From Tubiluchus corallicola (lineage: Eukaryota > Priapulida > Priapulimorpha > Priapulimorphida > Tubiluchidae), in NCBI GenBank assembly GCA_030141605.1, contig JAQGDQ010000056.1:722510-786509 (forward strand): a stretch of DNA of 64,000 nt, read 5' to 3'. Each line of letters starts with the position of its first letter. Position 1 is the first letter of the stretch. A model generated the notes under the pieces. That model saw only the letters and a list, made by a program, of their open reading frames with translations, ran no database searches and was not told the DNA's origin. The translations under genes and the position numbers were made by a program. Of the stretch, positions 49,311 to 62,582 are shown piece after piece.

Positions 49311-51066
49311 AATAGCTTTTGTAATAACATTGTAATAGTGTCTGTAGTGAAGTTGTTGCTATGGTAATCATGTTCAATTTATTTTGTTATTTTGTTTTAT
49401 TTCGACTTGCTTAATTTTTCTACAAAATTAAGCTACGTCGTTCAGTACCAGATATCTGCAATCCTGTGTATTCGCTTGCCTTCTCTTTGTGTATCTGGCT
49501 ATAATTTTTTATTATGAAAGATTTTGCTCTCGCGTCTTTTGCTTTCACATTTGAAAATTTTTGTCGCTTCTTACAACTAGTCTGAAAAGTTAAATGGAAC
49601 AAACTTCTCAATCCAATTAATTTTGGCCCAAATAATTGACTAACCAGAATGTTTACGTGAACTCTCTGTATCCCGAAGAGATTAAATTATTTCTTGGAGA
49701 GTTTGTTTTTGTGAGTTATATAAAAAAAGCCATGGTGTATTTATGCCACATTTGTTTGACTAATACTTTGTTCAGACTAAAATTCTTGGTTAAATTTACT
49801 ATAAGCAAGTGTGACTCCTAGAGCTATTATGTGAGTTTTAATACATGCACTTTGTTGTGGACATCCTTTACTACATTGCAAGAGTTTTTAGTTATATTAT
49901 TTGCAACTTTTTTGACATCTTCTCTGTACCTGACTGTCAGACCTTATCTAGAGATAGAAGCTTTTATACCCTTTTTTATACAGAGAAAAAATGTCCAGCG
50001 TCAAAGTCGCAGCTATAAAAGATATTCTAATTACGGTATTCAAGTTAGGCGTGAGCCGGCGTTGCGGGAGGAAGTGTATATGAGATTGCGTTAACGAGAT
50101 CAGTTTCGAACTTCCGAGACCACTTCTGAAAGTTTTAAGCACAGGTCCTACTCTCATTTCTTTTGGTATGTACATGGTCTAATTAAGACAACGCAGGGCC
50201 AAGGGCACAATCTAACCCAGCCCAAAAATTAGGGTCCCAGTCCACCACAGCCCAAAAATACTATCGGAAAAACATCTTAACTATACTCCGTACACTCGTA
50301 TGGGGCGCGAAACTTTTCGATTTGATTTTATAGTGCAAAACTAATTCGTTTTTGTCTATTTGTTTACGGCGTGGTTACCACACCGGTATGGATTTTTACA
50401 TGATCTTAGTACATTAATGCTTGATTTTGATGTCTTTGACTCTTAGTAAACTTCCAAAAGTAGTTTCGACGTGAACGGCAGCTTATGACGTTTTTTGCAG
50501 AGGGACGCTTAATGGTGACAAATTTGAATAAAACAAAAGTTAATAAAAATGTTTAAAATTTTCATAGTAACTTATAGTATGGTTTGCTGCAATGTATTAC
50601 ATACATGTACTTTGATTACACATTTTTATAACATTTATTATCGTTTATCTCGCCTTTACGCACCGTTATATAAGAATATGCAAACCTACACCCATTCATA
50701 TGTAGCAATGATTTTGCAGAAAATATATTACCATTAGCCGGAACATTGACTCCTGTATAGATTAACATATAGGGGCCCATCGATAGAACAGCATTATGAC
50801 ATTTTGTAGAATTCCTTTTATCAATATGTACATAGTGTGTCACTGATGTAAACAATTTTAATGTTTGCTTTTTTGAAATTCCATTCTAAGCATAAGATTG
50901 AATTTCAAGTTTCTAGTTAACCTTACTATAGAATGCAACACGTTAGCAAAAGGAGAATCACAATATGAAATTAAAATTACAGAATTAAAGTTTAAGCAGA
51001 GCGTAACTTATGTAACTTATAAATGCCGTCACTTCTTGCGCACAGCAGCTTGTGGATCGTTAATTT
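49311..51066. other. Convergent intergenic region between SLC23 gene 2 and carboxypeptidase gene A
   Basis: Holds the 3' flanks of two genes transcribed towards each other. AATAAA on the plus strand is at 50527-50532. GCAGGGCCAAGGG near 50193 recalls the hAT-like ends elsewhere in the window, but no partner end was found. No gene recognised. Confidence 0.4.
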
Positions 51067-52930
51067 TTAGAGCACTGCATGAATCAAGGCTCTTAGACCA
51101 GCTGCCACTTCTTCCCCGGTTGGCAAAATCTGCTTTGCTGATAGTCTAAATCCTCCTGCTGAACTAGAACCTGGTCGAAGTTCCCACGTGTAAGCGTATT
51201 CGACGCTTTGTGCTAATATGGCGTAGTCATCGGAACATCCAGAAGCAGGGTCTGTAGAAAGTATAGCAACAACAATTTAACGCAATATTTGCTGTAACGG
51301 TGTGTGCCATTTGCCTAATGTAGTCCGCTTCTGTGGCGTACTAGTAGGCTCAGCCTTTCACTAATAGCTGAAGAGATTTCATTTTTAGCTTGAATTAACA
51401 ACGAGTGGTACAAATAAAAAATCCGAAACAGTAACAGTACACAAAAAAATTGCTTGTCCCAGCAGCAGTGAGTGGAGCTGTACGTAAAATCACGATAATT
51501 GCCAATAAATTAATTTAGGCTGGAGTTTCTCGTAAATAATAAGCGAAAAAAGACTTATATTGATAGCGATAATTATGACCAAAGAATAGTATAGTGGTTA
51601 TTCAAACTTACACAAATTAGAACTCTTGTAGGCATCATAATATTTTCCATGTACCGCTTTTATGGCTTCACTCACGACGTTACCTTTCTGCAACTGCATA
51701 AGACAGAATAAATTTTCTGAAATTTCGACAAACAAAAGGACAAAAGTCGCTGTGCTCGCGACAAGACGTTTGTGATGCAGCAATAGTATGCTTGTTTGAA
51801 AATGATGAACAAGCATGGTAGAGTAAACACTAAATAATGAAAAAAAGAAGAAATAGTTCGTGGGATTTACCAAATCATTGTAGTTGCTTGGTTTTGCTGC
51901 ATTGCTGTAGCCAAAAGGCACAAGGATGTCTTGACCGTACGAATGCAGTGACAAGAATATTGTAACTATTTTTCCGTCCTCTTTCAAAGCTTTGATGTAG
52001 GCATCGATGTTTCTTGTTTCCGGTTCACTGAGCGGACCACTTCCGGGATAAACTTCTGAGCAAGGGTTAAAACTAACTCCAGTGGCTGTAAAAAGCGTAA
52101 CAAACGACATTATTAAAAACGGGCGCTTTTCTGTATTTGTACGCCTTGTTCTGAAGTTCCGCATGTCACCGAAAAATGGTTCGAGTGTTTTCATGAAAGA
52201 GAAGGAGAAAGAGGGAGGGAGGGGGAGACAGAGCAATGTCAAAAATTACTTCTGGGTGATGTTATTAATTTTAATGGATGTATATACATGTATATAAACA
52301 ACGACAACTTATTTCCAACTTTTTTTGAAAATCCAGTCAAGATAAATGTAAAAAATACAATACCAGACATAATGAATATATACCAAGACGTTGTAGAACA
52401 AATATGGCGAAACATTTCATTAGCTATATGGGACCAGTCCTATGGAACAGATTAAGCCGCAATTCAAAATGTAGTCACTCCCTTTTAACTTTTAAAAAAA
52501 CCGCCAGAAAAGAAATATTTCAAAACTATTAAGAGTAACACAATTTGATAATGGCAATAACCTGCATTCTTTTTCCACAGTAATCTTAATATAACGTGAC
52601 TATGCTCAACAGGTTACTGAACACTTTATAATCATGATCACAGTTTTTCTTAGTTCTCGCTCCATTTCATTTTTCATTCACTACTCCCCCTCCACTTTTA
52701 TGTATATATTATCATTATGTCATTATTTAAATTATTAATCATTTTTTCAAGATTTCCACGTTCTAGGCTCAAACTGTATGCATCAAAATTATTCTGTAAT
52801 GTGATTTGCACATGTATATGCTGCATTTTGTGATTTCTGGATAATACTGTATTTATATTTATGTTTACTTCAGTGAAATTATATGTATTTTTATTATAAT
52901 TGTTAGATGCAGAGTGGAAATAAATAAGAG

Positions 52931-52992
<62 letters not shown>

Positions 52993-55900
52993 TCACTTTG
53001 TTATAGATCGTTTGTTTACTGATATTAAATTATAATATAGCTATTAAAACAACTTTATTACTTTATCTTATGTTTTGAGTTTCACACACAGGTTTCTGAG
53101 CGGCAGACATGGACTAATCTGCTCATATTTGCGCACTTTACATAAAAATACAGGGTATTTTTTACGTCACATATTAAATTTATTTAGTTTGTTAATCCGC
53201 CACTTTCTTTTTGTGGTAAAGTCATATTAAATAGTTGAGAATGTATTTTACTCTATATTTGAGGTTTTTTACTGTGTTCTTGTACTACATAGGAAGCACA
53301 AAGGTGGTGGTGTTACAAGCATTTTAGGTGCCTTTTTAGCAAAGGAAGTGTTTTTGCTATAGGCCTTTTTTGCTATTTGGACTTTTGCTCAACAAAGCTT
53401 TTTTAACGGAATGCCTGTCAGTTATTTGATATTTTTTGCTAATTACTTCCTGGTTGATCTTTAGTACAAAACAAGGTGCAATGCATTTTTGTGTACCTAT
53501 TGTGGTGTATATAATAATTTGACTGAAATAGCTAGGCAAAACAAACGAAACAACGTAGATCTTACTAACTTCCCCAAAAGCTATCAAAATTCCGGTTTAG
53601 ATCGACTCCAGGACATCTGTTTCTAGGTCTGCGGTTCTTTCTCCAAAATCTATCCTGTAAATGTACAAAAGGTTATATTTTGTTCTGTAGGTAATTCATT
53701 TTCTGTTCCTCTTGCAACTGCTGTGTTATAGTAAACTTAAAAATGAGGGACTCACTCACTCACTCACTCACTCACTCTATCCCCCTCTCTCCCTCTCTCT
53801 CATTAGCTGACTGACTAAGCCGCCTATTTACACTTCCTTATGATAAAATGAATCAAACTTACTCTATTCCTGCTGAACTCGTAGCCATCAGGATTGGTTA
53901 GTGGTAAAATATGGAAAGTTGCCTTTTCTCTCAAATCAACTCCATCGGGTGAAGATAACTAAACGAAAAGTGTATGTACACCATAATGGTATTCAGGATT
54001 TGCATTAAACAACACGGTAAATATTTTAAGCAGAAAGTGCTTTTCTATACACTTGCCATAATCACTCAAGAAAATAAATAGTTCCTTTAATAATTACCTG
54101 GACATCAAAGTGATTCATTATTCGAAGCTTTCACATTAGATTAGGACTTACTAGCTGCAACATCAGGAGTGCCAGCGGGGCCGGATATAGGCTAATATAG
54201 GCTGCAGCTTCTTGCAGTTAATAGCAGTAACTACTGCTGCAAAACAAGTTCACTCAAGCACCTGGCGGATAAGTGTTTATACTGCACGGTACCCGGAGGA
54301 CGCCATTTTTCGTTCAAATAAGTGCGCCCAAACATGAAGTAACTGCGTCTTTAATTTTATTTTATGAATTACACAAGGCGCTTAATACAGTCTTACTGCT
54401 CAAGCTTTTTAACATTTTTAAAAAATTTAAAAACATTTAAGAAATCTGTTTTCACTACGGTTGTGTTGAAAAATGTGCTAATTTGGTTTGCAATAAATAG
54501 TAAAATAGTGGTATTTCTCAAAGTACTTTTTATTGACAAACAAAAGATAGCTTTTCTAGTTTATTTAAAGAATTTGCAATAGTTTACTTCAAGCTATGTA
54601 AATGTTGCTAAAATATATCACCAGTAAAAATATTGAAAAGAAGTGCGTGCGAGTTAGAGGTTGGCCTCATCTGAGGGAACTCATAATTTTGGAAAAGCGC
54701 ACTTTATTTTACGGTGACGACAAACCTAACCATTACATTGTCGAGAAAGAGATGATTGTGGCATCAGTTTTCTACATGAACATAATTATGGACAATTATT
54801 GTGTGCATGGCACATGTGTTAACACGTGCCCTTAGAGTTTGAGTAGCCTGGAAAATGCAATTCATTCAGCAACGATTCATAATGATAATTTCATGAAAAA
54901 ATGTAGTTTAGCCCGTATGTTTTCAATAGTTATTTTTAGAAATATACGATGAAAATATAAAAAAAATGTAAGTATGTTTATTTTTAGAAATGCATTTTCT
55001 TTTCCTGTTCAACTAGGGCAAGAAGGGCGACTGCCCCCACTGTCCCGTCTTTCTAGCACCCCCCGTGTAACATATGTACTAGCAGTTATGCACCTTATTA
55101 TTATATGACCACTATATACGTATGTTTTACATATTATATTTTATGTATATTCCGGTGCCGAAATAACAATTGAAATGCTACAAAAGGTCACACAATACGT
55201 CTCAAGAGTAACACTTGTGAGAAAAATAATACAAAATGAAATTTTAGGTAAAGGCGCAAAATGTACATGCAAAAAAAGAAATTTGAACCATAAGGTCTCA
55301 ATTGGTTTCGCTTTTGTATGCTCTTCCCGTATTGGCTGCTCTTAATAGTCTTATGGCCTAAATACACAGTCGAATTAGGATAAGTGAATTCTTTTGCGCT
55401 AAAGCACTTTTATTTGTGTTAATCGAGCACACCCATATTTGTACAACTTGAAATTTTTTCTTACATAATCAATAAGAAATACGCAAACGGCTGGAGAGAT
55501 CCATTCCCGAGCATGCGCACCGCATTCAATAAATACGTCATTTTCTTCCAAAGAAAAATCCATTGCTTGTTTTATCTGAAAACCAATTCGAAATGTATTA
55601 CAATTTTTAATTTTTTTGAAACGAAAACGAAAGCCTGTTTATCTAAAACAAAGCCAATATTAGTTAAATCACAGCTTTTTCATGTGCTGGTTTACAGAGA
55701 GAAAACCTAGTATGCTTCGTACTTACTTTGCTTTGCGCGGCAACAATACGAAAATGTCTGGCCGCAAAACATTTATGAAAACTGTAATTAAACTATACTA
55801 AATAGACAATATTGCATCTTTAGCGAATACATAAATTACCTTAACAACGTACATATCCCTTCCTTCGTGAGTTTTATTGTCTAGTGTTACTAGAGCTACA

Positions 55901-58900
55901 TGATCGTGTGCGTCAGCAACTGAATAAATGTGGTTAACTATCTAAAATAAAGATAATATGTAAAAAAACAACGTAATTGTGACCGACAAATGGGTAAAAA
56001 TTAATGGGATCATTTAATTTGAATGAATAGGTCAACATTTATTTTAAAAAATGAAGCACGTCAGTTTATTTTTGTCCTCATCGTCGTTGTCATCGCACCC
56101 AGATATACAGTTATCGCTATAATAATTAGTATATATTAGGGTTTCTAAACAGCAAAACTGCACGAAGTATTTTGTCGACAAAAAAAGGGCCTCAGTCTTA
56201 CGAATTTTGGCAACAAGACTGGCAGCAGTTTTAAAAATGGGTTAATAAGGATTTATCTGCAACTATGCATAGTGTGAGTGTTCTATTTAGTCGTGAATAA
56301 TAATGAAAATTGCAGTAGCTTCATAATGCATTTTGTGATCAATCTAGGATTGTTTTACACGAGTTTCTGTGTGCTAATGAATTGCAATTTCAACCAAGGC
56401 TACACAAATAAAGGTTTAAGATTATATATAATTATTAAGGCTCTTCATATTTTACCTCATTGTACCCGTTATAATTTGTAGGCGAATACGCTCGTGCCGT
56501 ACTTTTCATATATCTGGCTTCTGCGTCTATCGAACTAAAACAAACCGAAGCTGCATGTATTGTCAGCGTAAAGAAATTTTAACCAGAACTCGACAAAAAT
56601 GTTGTGTATAGACATAATTATGTAAATCACTTATATATCTGTGAATTATAGTTTAAATTAACTAGAAGTAGAATTTTAATAAACATTTGTGATCGAGTTG
56701 GTTTGATAATTTGTTCTTTTTTAATGCTTGATGTAAGGCTCTGTGAGTTTTGATTGATATTATCACTAAATTCTTCAATCGATAATTCCAAAAGCTCAAA
56801 GTAGCTCAACTGAGAATTTGGAATTAAAACGACTAGTTACTAATGCACTATGATGCCACGAAGATTTTTTACAATTCGCAGCATCTGGTTGCTTGTTAGT
56901 CAATTGCCCAGTTTTGCAATATTTTGGGTGTGCAGCTAGCCCATACGATGTTCCAAAATGCACGTACTGAAATGATGTTATCAAAAAAAATAAGAGCCAT
57001 AATTTAGAAAGAATGGTGCCCGTCACTGACATGATGACGAGTTTGTCTGACAAACGTGAATTTTTGTAAAAGCCTATAATTACCTCTGAATGTTTTCATC
57101 CATTATGTCGCAATCCAAGTGGTACGTTTCGGCCTGCTTTAGAAACCAGTCAAGCTCATTCGGGGACACAAGAAACTCTGTTACTGTCAGCATTTTAATC
57201 TAAAGTAAAACATAATTATTAAAATGGGAAACTTTGACAAAGATAAAATGAGCTACCTTGCCCACTTTCTAAATTATTTCATTAGTGTGAATGTAAAGAT
57301 ACTTTTGTCACTGGCTATACTGTGGAAGTTGAAGTGTTTGGAAATTGAAGTATCGCTTTTTATTGTCTTGAAAAATGCTATTTTAAAAGTGAGGAGATGA
57401 TACTTTGTGGATGTACACACACAAGAGCAGTAAACTGGGTGAGCATTGAAATAGCTCTTTTTTCGGGTCACATTTTCAACTCCCAAAAGATTTTCGTCAG
57501 AAGTCATTAAAATCATGCTTGTGGCGAGGGAATTTCGGGAAAACCAATGCTTAAAACATACATGTATGTATGTATTAAAATGACTATAGCTTTGCTATTA
57601 TGACATACGTGTCTGGTATTAATGATGGTACAAAACCACAATTAATGAATTATTTAGACATAAAACTTGAAAGCATGGAAATGTGAAAAGTTGGAATACA
57701 GCCCAGGAGTGAATCAAGGACCTTCACTTGTCCTTCAGTTTGCAAGGCGTATTCAGCTGGCCACCGGCCCACCATGTTGCCCTGTGATCATGGAAATCCA
57801 ACGTTCATTCCTTTTGACTTTAAGACTATAAATAATTGAGTTCTCTGAGTTTGTTTGCACGTTTTGCGTTTCACATCTTTTGTTTCCTATCAAAACAAAT
57901 CTATTTGCAAATGCGTTACCGGTTCAGTAGAACTTGAAATCTCGTACAATGTTATAAAATTAACTGTTATGGGTTAACATCGAGTTTACTGGATTACAAA
58001 TTTCTAATGTGTACATAGTATCAAAAATGTTTACAGTCTGATGATGCATGAGATGCTTGGTGTCGAGTTAAGGCATATGAAAAGAGCCGCCAAACGTCTA
58101 CTTCTAGATTTATGTAAACGTACTTTTCAAGCATTACAAGAGCAAACAATTATTTTAGGAGTGACTAATTTAATGATGTGTCTGAGCATTCAACATGATT
58201 CAGTTATTCAAGATTTGGGGTATATCAACATTTTAATATATATGTTAATGCAAGATGGCATCTATACGTTGTTTAGGCAAGAAATTTTACTAAAGCAAAA
58301 AGCCCATATACTCACGTCTCTTGTTGCTTCTTCGTTTACTAAGTTATTTAACGCAGCAATGTTTTCTTTACTTCCAAAAACGCCTATTTGTTTGTACCTT
58401 TAGAAATAAATACTGATTGTGAAAGTTGAGTTGATATAATAGGTCGATAAAAATCCCGTTAATTATAATTTTCACTTTATTCTTGGAAGTGATTAAGAGG
58501 ATTAAGTGTAGTAGATGTTTGACAACAATTATTACAGTAATATAAGCTTAGATAAACAAATTTTACTTATTAGTGGCACTAAGATTAAATGAAAATGGGA
58601 GTTATGAGACTTAAAGCACAAGCAAAAACTGTTCATAAATAAAGCTTAAAAGTCACAAGGAGCAATCCATAATCCATAATCTGTAAGCTATAAGGCGTAC
58701 TCTATCTTCCACAAGGCGCATGTCATAATCCGAGGTATGCGTCTTGTTCTGTGTAACTAGCAAGGCATTTTATCATAATCCATTTTTTGGTGGGACGCAC
58801 GAATTAGTTTTCTGCGTTAATGGAAAAGTCGAAACTGCGTCAACCTCTGGATCCAGTTGCAGCATAGTTCGCAAAGCAGCGTGTTAAGAATAAAAGCCCA

Positions 58901-60528
58901 AACGAACAATATGGTCAGACCCATCTACAGCAATGTATAGGTGAAGGAGAATTCGTAGCATTATTTCATAAAATCAAGAGTGATAACCAAAAATTTTTCA
59001 ACTACACTACACTAGAATGTACTAGAATGTCCGTCAAATAATTTTATTTTAATAACAGATTGTCATTCGCATATATTGTATAATATGATTGACTGGTATG
59101 CTGCCTCCTGCATATGTAATGTGTATACATACGGTATACACATGTTTCTTATGTGGATTGTAGTAACAAGGCAATCGTAAATAAATGTTGTGAGTTAAAA
59201 ATGATTTTCAGTGTTTATAGTACATTGTGATAATTAGGGTATAGCGTAGTGAATTATTATGAAATAAATGAATTGTACATGATAAAAACCACAAATACGC
59301 TAATTATCTCGTTAAGGACGAGCAAAAACGCCTTATGGCAAATGAAATTAATGGCCAAATATTAACCGTTAATAATAATAAACGAAATTAAGGTGCCTTA
59401 TTAACCGTTAAAACGGGTTGTGAGGAGCCTGCTACAGATTATGGCTGACGAAGGCAAATGAACTATTTGTGTGACTAGGACCATTGGCTAACGTGCCTTC
59501 ATTTTTCATGAGGCGACTTTCTCTCATACTGTCTCATAAACATTAAAATTAATAGCAATATTTAAACGCAACATTTCACTATTAACGTAATTAGATACGT
59601 GCATTGCTGAAAGGTATTACGGCAAAACGCGTCACTATTTACACTGTTTACACTATTTACACAATTTACAGTGTAAGGAGCATACCGCAGATTATAATAT
59701 GCCTTACGGAAGACACCGTACGGCTTACGGATTATGGATTATCGCTTGTTCTCTACGCCTTTTCCTGTGTGACATGGGCCTTAATTACTTACCATCTTAT
59801 TTTCCATTTCGTATTGGCTACTATAGCCGTAATGGCAAAAAGATCAGATGTACAGTTTGAGGTACATTTATTTAAAATTATTGAAGTTTCGTGTCATACC
59901 CACGGAAGTTCTTCTGGTGGTATAATAAGTTATGTACGTGTTATAACTTATCAATCTGTGTAGATGTGTTATTGTAATTACAGTTGATCAATAGGTTGAC
60001 AATACAGAGTACAACAAAAATAGCAGATTTTTTTCAACGACCTAAAGGCCTGAAATGACATTCTTTTATTGGCGCCATCAGAAAAACACTTCTACACGGA
60101 CTGATAAGTGATAAGTGACATGTATATAACTTATTACACAGCCTTAAGTACTTTCGTAGGTATGACACAAAACGTCAATAATTTTAAATAAATGTACGTC
60201 AAACTGCATATCTGAACTTTTTGCCGTTACGACCAATTACGAATAGTAGCCAATACGGAAATGCCTATCAATACGAAATGATATAAAACAGCAGGTAATT
60301 AAGGCCCGTGTCACACAGAGAAAGGCGAAAAGAACAAGCCATAATCCATAACGTATAAGACATACTGTGTGTTCCATAACGCGTCTATTATAATCCTTGC
60401 ACGGTGTGAATAGTAACGCATATCCCGAAAATAAGTGATAAAGGCACTTACCCGTCGTAACGAATCTGCTTTCCAGCTGCAGTAAAAGCATATGCAGCAA
60501 AAAGTATTAAAAACGAATTCATCTCCAT
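51067..60528 (-). CDS. Pro-carboxypeptidase B-like metallopeptidase (M14A), gene A
   Basis: Predicted secreted zinc exopeptidase removing C-terminal Lys/Arg. Exons in transcript order (minus strand): 60452-60528 (signal peptide MEMNSFLILFAAYAFTAAG), one exon not found, 57084-57199 (prosegment, FLVSPNELDWF), 56456-56534, 55840-55941, 55465-55575, 53863-53958, 53570-53654, 51871-52085, 51612-51693, 51067-51251. From 57199 on, every junction is GT-AG and in phase. Catalytic landmarks: CGAHAREW (zinc His and Glu), NRNFD (substrate Asn-Arg), two Cys at the usual disulphide positions, SLHSYG (third zinc His), LYPASGCSDDYA (Tyr248; Asp at position 255 as in carboxypeptidase B) and YTWELRP (catalytic Glu270). 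Known exons give about 382 residues; the missing exon (about 33 codons, YQVLR to DFW part of the prosegment) would bring it to the family length of about 415. Confidence 0.88.
52925..52992. repeat. (GA)n simple repeat
   Basis: Roughly 65 bp of GA within an intron of carboxypeptidase gene A. Confidence 0.95.
53752..53777. repeat. (ACTC)n short microsatellite
   Basis: Six ACTC units in the short intron between two carboxypeptidase exons, followed by a CTCTCCCTCTCTCTC run. Confidence 0.9.
53959..55464. other. Carboxypeptidase gene A intron with a fragment of the hAT-like MITE
   Basis: At about 54600-54690, AATGTTGCTAAAATATATCAC followed by AGTAAAAATATT and CTCATCTGAGGG matches 3590-3670 of the hAT-like MITE in the same orientation, so a fragment of that family lies here. 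GGGGCCGGATATAGG near 54178 may be a further scrap. No other gene is recognised. Confidence 0.5.
57600..57800 (-). mobile_element. tRNA-derived SINE copy (same family as 7650-7990)
   Basis: On the minus strand, CTTGATTCACTCCTGGGCTG (B-box-like) is followed by TATTCCAACTTTTCACATTTC and by ATTAATTGTGGTTTTGTACC, matching the unit at 7650-7780. It lies in the first part of carboxypeptidase gene A, where the missing exon is expected. Confidence 0.6.
58640..58770 (+). repeat. Partial copy of the foldback repeat family
   Basis: CAATCCATAATCCATAATC, then GTACTCTATCTTCCACAAGG and TCATAATCCGAGG correspond to the right arm of the inverted repeat at 59630-60425 (CCATAATCCATAACG, TGTTCCATAACGCG, TTATAATCCTTG). 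Confidence 0.5.
59630..60425. mobile_element. Long foldback (palindromic) element in carboxypeptidase gene A intron 1
   Basis: Arms of about 340-355 bp (59630-59970 and 60070-60425) are diverged reverse complements separated by roughly 100 bp. Shared blocks in order include GATTATAATA, TTATGGATTAT, CTGTGTGACA, GGGCCTTAATTAC, ATTTCGTATTG and GTACATTTATTTAAAATTAT. No coding capacity. It looks like a foldback or MITE-type DNA element. Its outer edge is only about 27 bp from the donor of the signal-peptide exon at 60451. Confidence 0.75.
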
Positions 60529-60610
60529 ATTGTGTAGTCTTCAGCTGTGATAAACAATTGGGCTTAGTGTTCTAGGTAGTCAGCAGAATATATTTTTGCA
60601 TAAGAACTTT

Positions 60611-60620
60611 CTTTATATAG
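60611..60620 (-). promoter_or_regulatory. TATA box of carboxypeptidase gene A
   Basis: CTATATAAAG on the minus strand lies 83-92 bp upstream of the ATG at 60528, leaving room for a start site about 30 bp downstream and a short 5' leader. A TATA box fits a strongly expressed digestive-type gene. No transcript data support it. Confidence 0.5.
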
Positions 60621-62490
60621 AACAAATCATTGCACATCTATTGTACGCAGTATATTTAAGACACGTGATTATTGATTTTTCAAAGTTCAATTGGTGTTTA
60701 AATAATATAAAACTTATGTTTTGGGAAAAGTTGTTGTGTGCGACTTTGGTGGGTTGGTGAGTGAGTTGAGCCGGTAGTTTACTTAATGAAAACTCCCGCA
60801 ATAAGGAAAAAGAAACAAATTTCGATAAACTGTAATATAAGTATAAAAACTATAAATATAAATTCTTATTTTAACCGTCATTTCTGTCCAATTGGTACTA
60901 CGTAAGCAGGGCTCCAGCATGCATGTGGTTGTAGCGAGATCTCATTATCAAGGATAGTCATCTAAGGTGAGAAACTGAAGCGGTATCTTAATAATATTCG
61001 GATGTATCTGTAAGATTTTGGATATGATATGTCTGCTGCATTTGCTTATTTACATTGATTTTTGTATCACTAGATGGCTGTTACTTTCTTATCCTGAATT
61101 TTTATTTAAGCTAACTGAAAGTAGATCCATGTTCTATTTAGTTTTTGGAGGTAGCTCAAAACCTTTGTACCAACTAACTCCCTGTTAGTGATTCAATTAC
61201 CAAAAGATCATCATGGATGAATGTTCAATACATTGACACCAAGTTGTGTGTATTCTCGAATAAACTTCACTTTCTTTTGCATGGAGATGTAATTTTAGTT
61301 ATGCCATACACCTTGACAGCGCATGTATAATGAGTAGAAGCCAGAACAGGTGACCTTGAAAAGTTAGTTCAGGTAGAGAGATGCTTACGTTTGGATGTTA
61401 AAAGCAGCCGTGTTAATAAAAAGCAGTGAATGTTGATGACAACATAAAAGTGTTTTTGGAGCCGACAATGGTTAGCTTGGTGTAGCTGTAGCTGGTGATG
61501 TTGGTAGACTAGACCCACTGTCAAAATCAATTATCTATATACGTCAATCTGAGGTGCAAATCCGTATTTTGGTATGAAAGAGACTCTCATTTGCCAAGAC
61601 GTATCATTCCTACATTTTCTAATCCGTGGATGAACATTTACTGTTTACCACACGCTGATCATTAACTTCTTGAAGTGAAGTATGGGACTTGCTAGTAAAA
61701 AGGCAAAGACCTGCTGGTGAACTACAGTCTTAGGCGCCTCCCACTTACTTGCCTTCTTACTTGCCATTATTACCTTGGGAGTGGCGCTTTACTTTGGGCA
61801 CACCCTGTATATTGCCCATAAATTATAGTGCTAATCAGAAAACCGTTTTTGTCAGTGTATTAAGATCGTTACTTTCCTACTATTGTCATTGTCATTCACT
61901 GTCATTTACATCTTTTGAACTTTGTGATGTGAACGCAGCTTTAATTTCAATAAACCAACAAAAGTGTTGAATTCTTTATAGTAATCGGGTACTGTTTTGC
62001 GTTAATTTCTATTTGGTGATTGAACATTGCCTATAAACAATTAATTAGGTAACGATCTACGTAGAGTTTAAACAAATTACATATTTTGTTTGAAGTCCTT
62101 AGACCAAAATTTCGTCATGTTACAGCATCTGCATTAGATTCTGCATCGTCCGTATTGTAATATTATTGTAAAGGTGGAGTTGGAGATTGACTTCGGATGG
62201 CTTCAAATGACCATAGCAGCTTGGCAGATGGGAAAGACGCTATAATGACGACATTTTATCAGTGGAACATCAAGCCGTCGCGCAAATACTGTTCTGGCTA
62301 TATCCCAAAACGTCAATTGATTTTTCTAAATAATATAAATTTTGCCAAAGCTTATTATTATTATTATTGTAAACCACACCACACCCAACACACCCCAACA
62401 CAAACCACAACAAATTATTATATTACATACTGATTATTAATAAACATTCAGTGGTATTAACCTCTGTTTACAGTGTTTTCTGTGACTACA
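60621..62490. other. Intergenic between the two carboxypeptidase genes, nothing recognised
   Basis: Only short open frames without recognisable domains. CA-rich words (ACACCACACCCAACACACC) occur near 62375-62400. Confidence 0.4.

Positions 62491-62580
<90 letters not shown>
62491..62580. repeat. (ATT)n microsatellite
   Basis: About 90 bp of uninterrupted ATT. Confidence 0.97.

Positions 62581-62582
<2 letters not shown>

Noticed and set aside
49831-50094. 87-codon open frame downstream of SLC23 gene 2
   Set aside because: No recognisable domain; it overlaps other-frame ORFs in a convergent 3' region.
57920-57945. Minus-strand ATTTCAAGTTCTACTG (FQVLL) as the missing prosegment exon
   Set aside because: It resembles the start of a carboxypeptidase prosegment but would be only about 21 bp long and leaves the rest of the segment unaccounted for.
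58060-58145. Minus-strand peptide ending ...NLEVDVWRLF as the missing prosegment exon
   Set aside because: The DVW resembles the prosegment, but there is no proper acceptor, a stop lies just upstream, and the only nearby donor gives the wrong phase for the exon at 57199.
58041-58403. 120-codon open frame on the plus strand inside carboxypeptidase gene A
   Set aside because: No recognisable domain, and it lies in an intron of a gene on the other strand. It could be chance in AT-rich DNA; I cannot support a gene.
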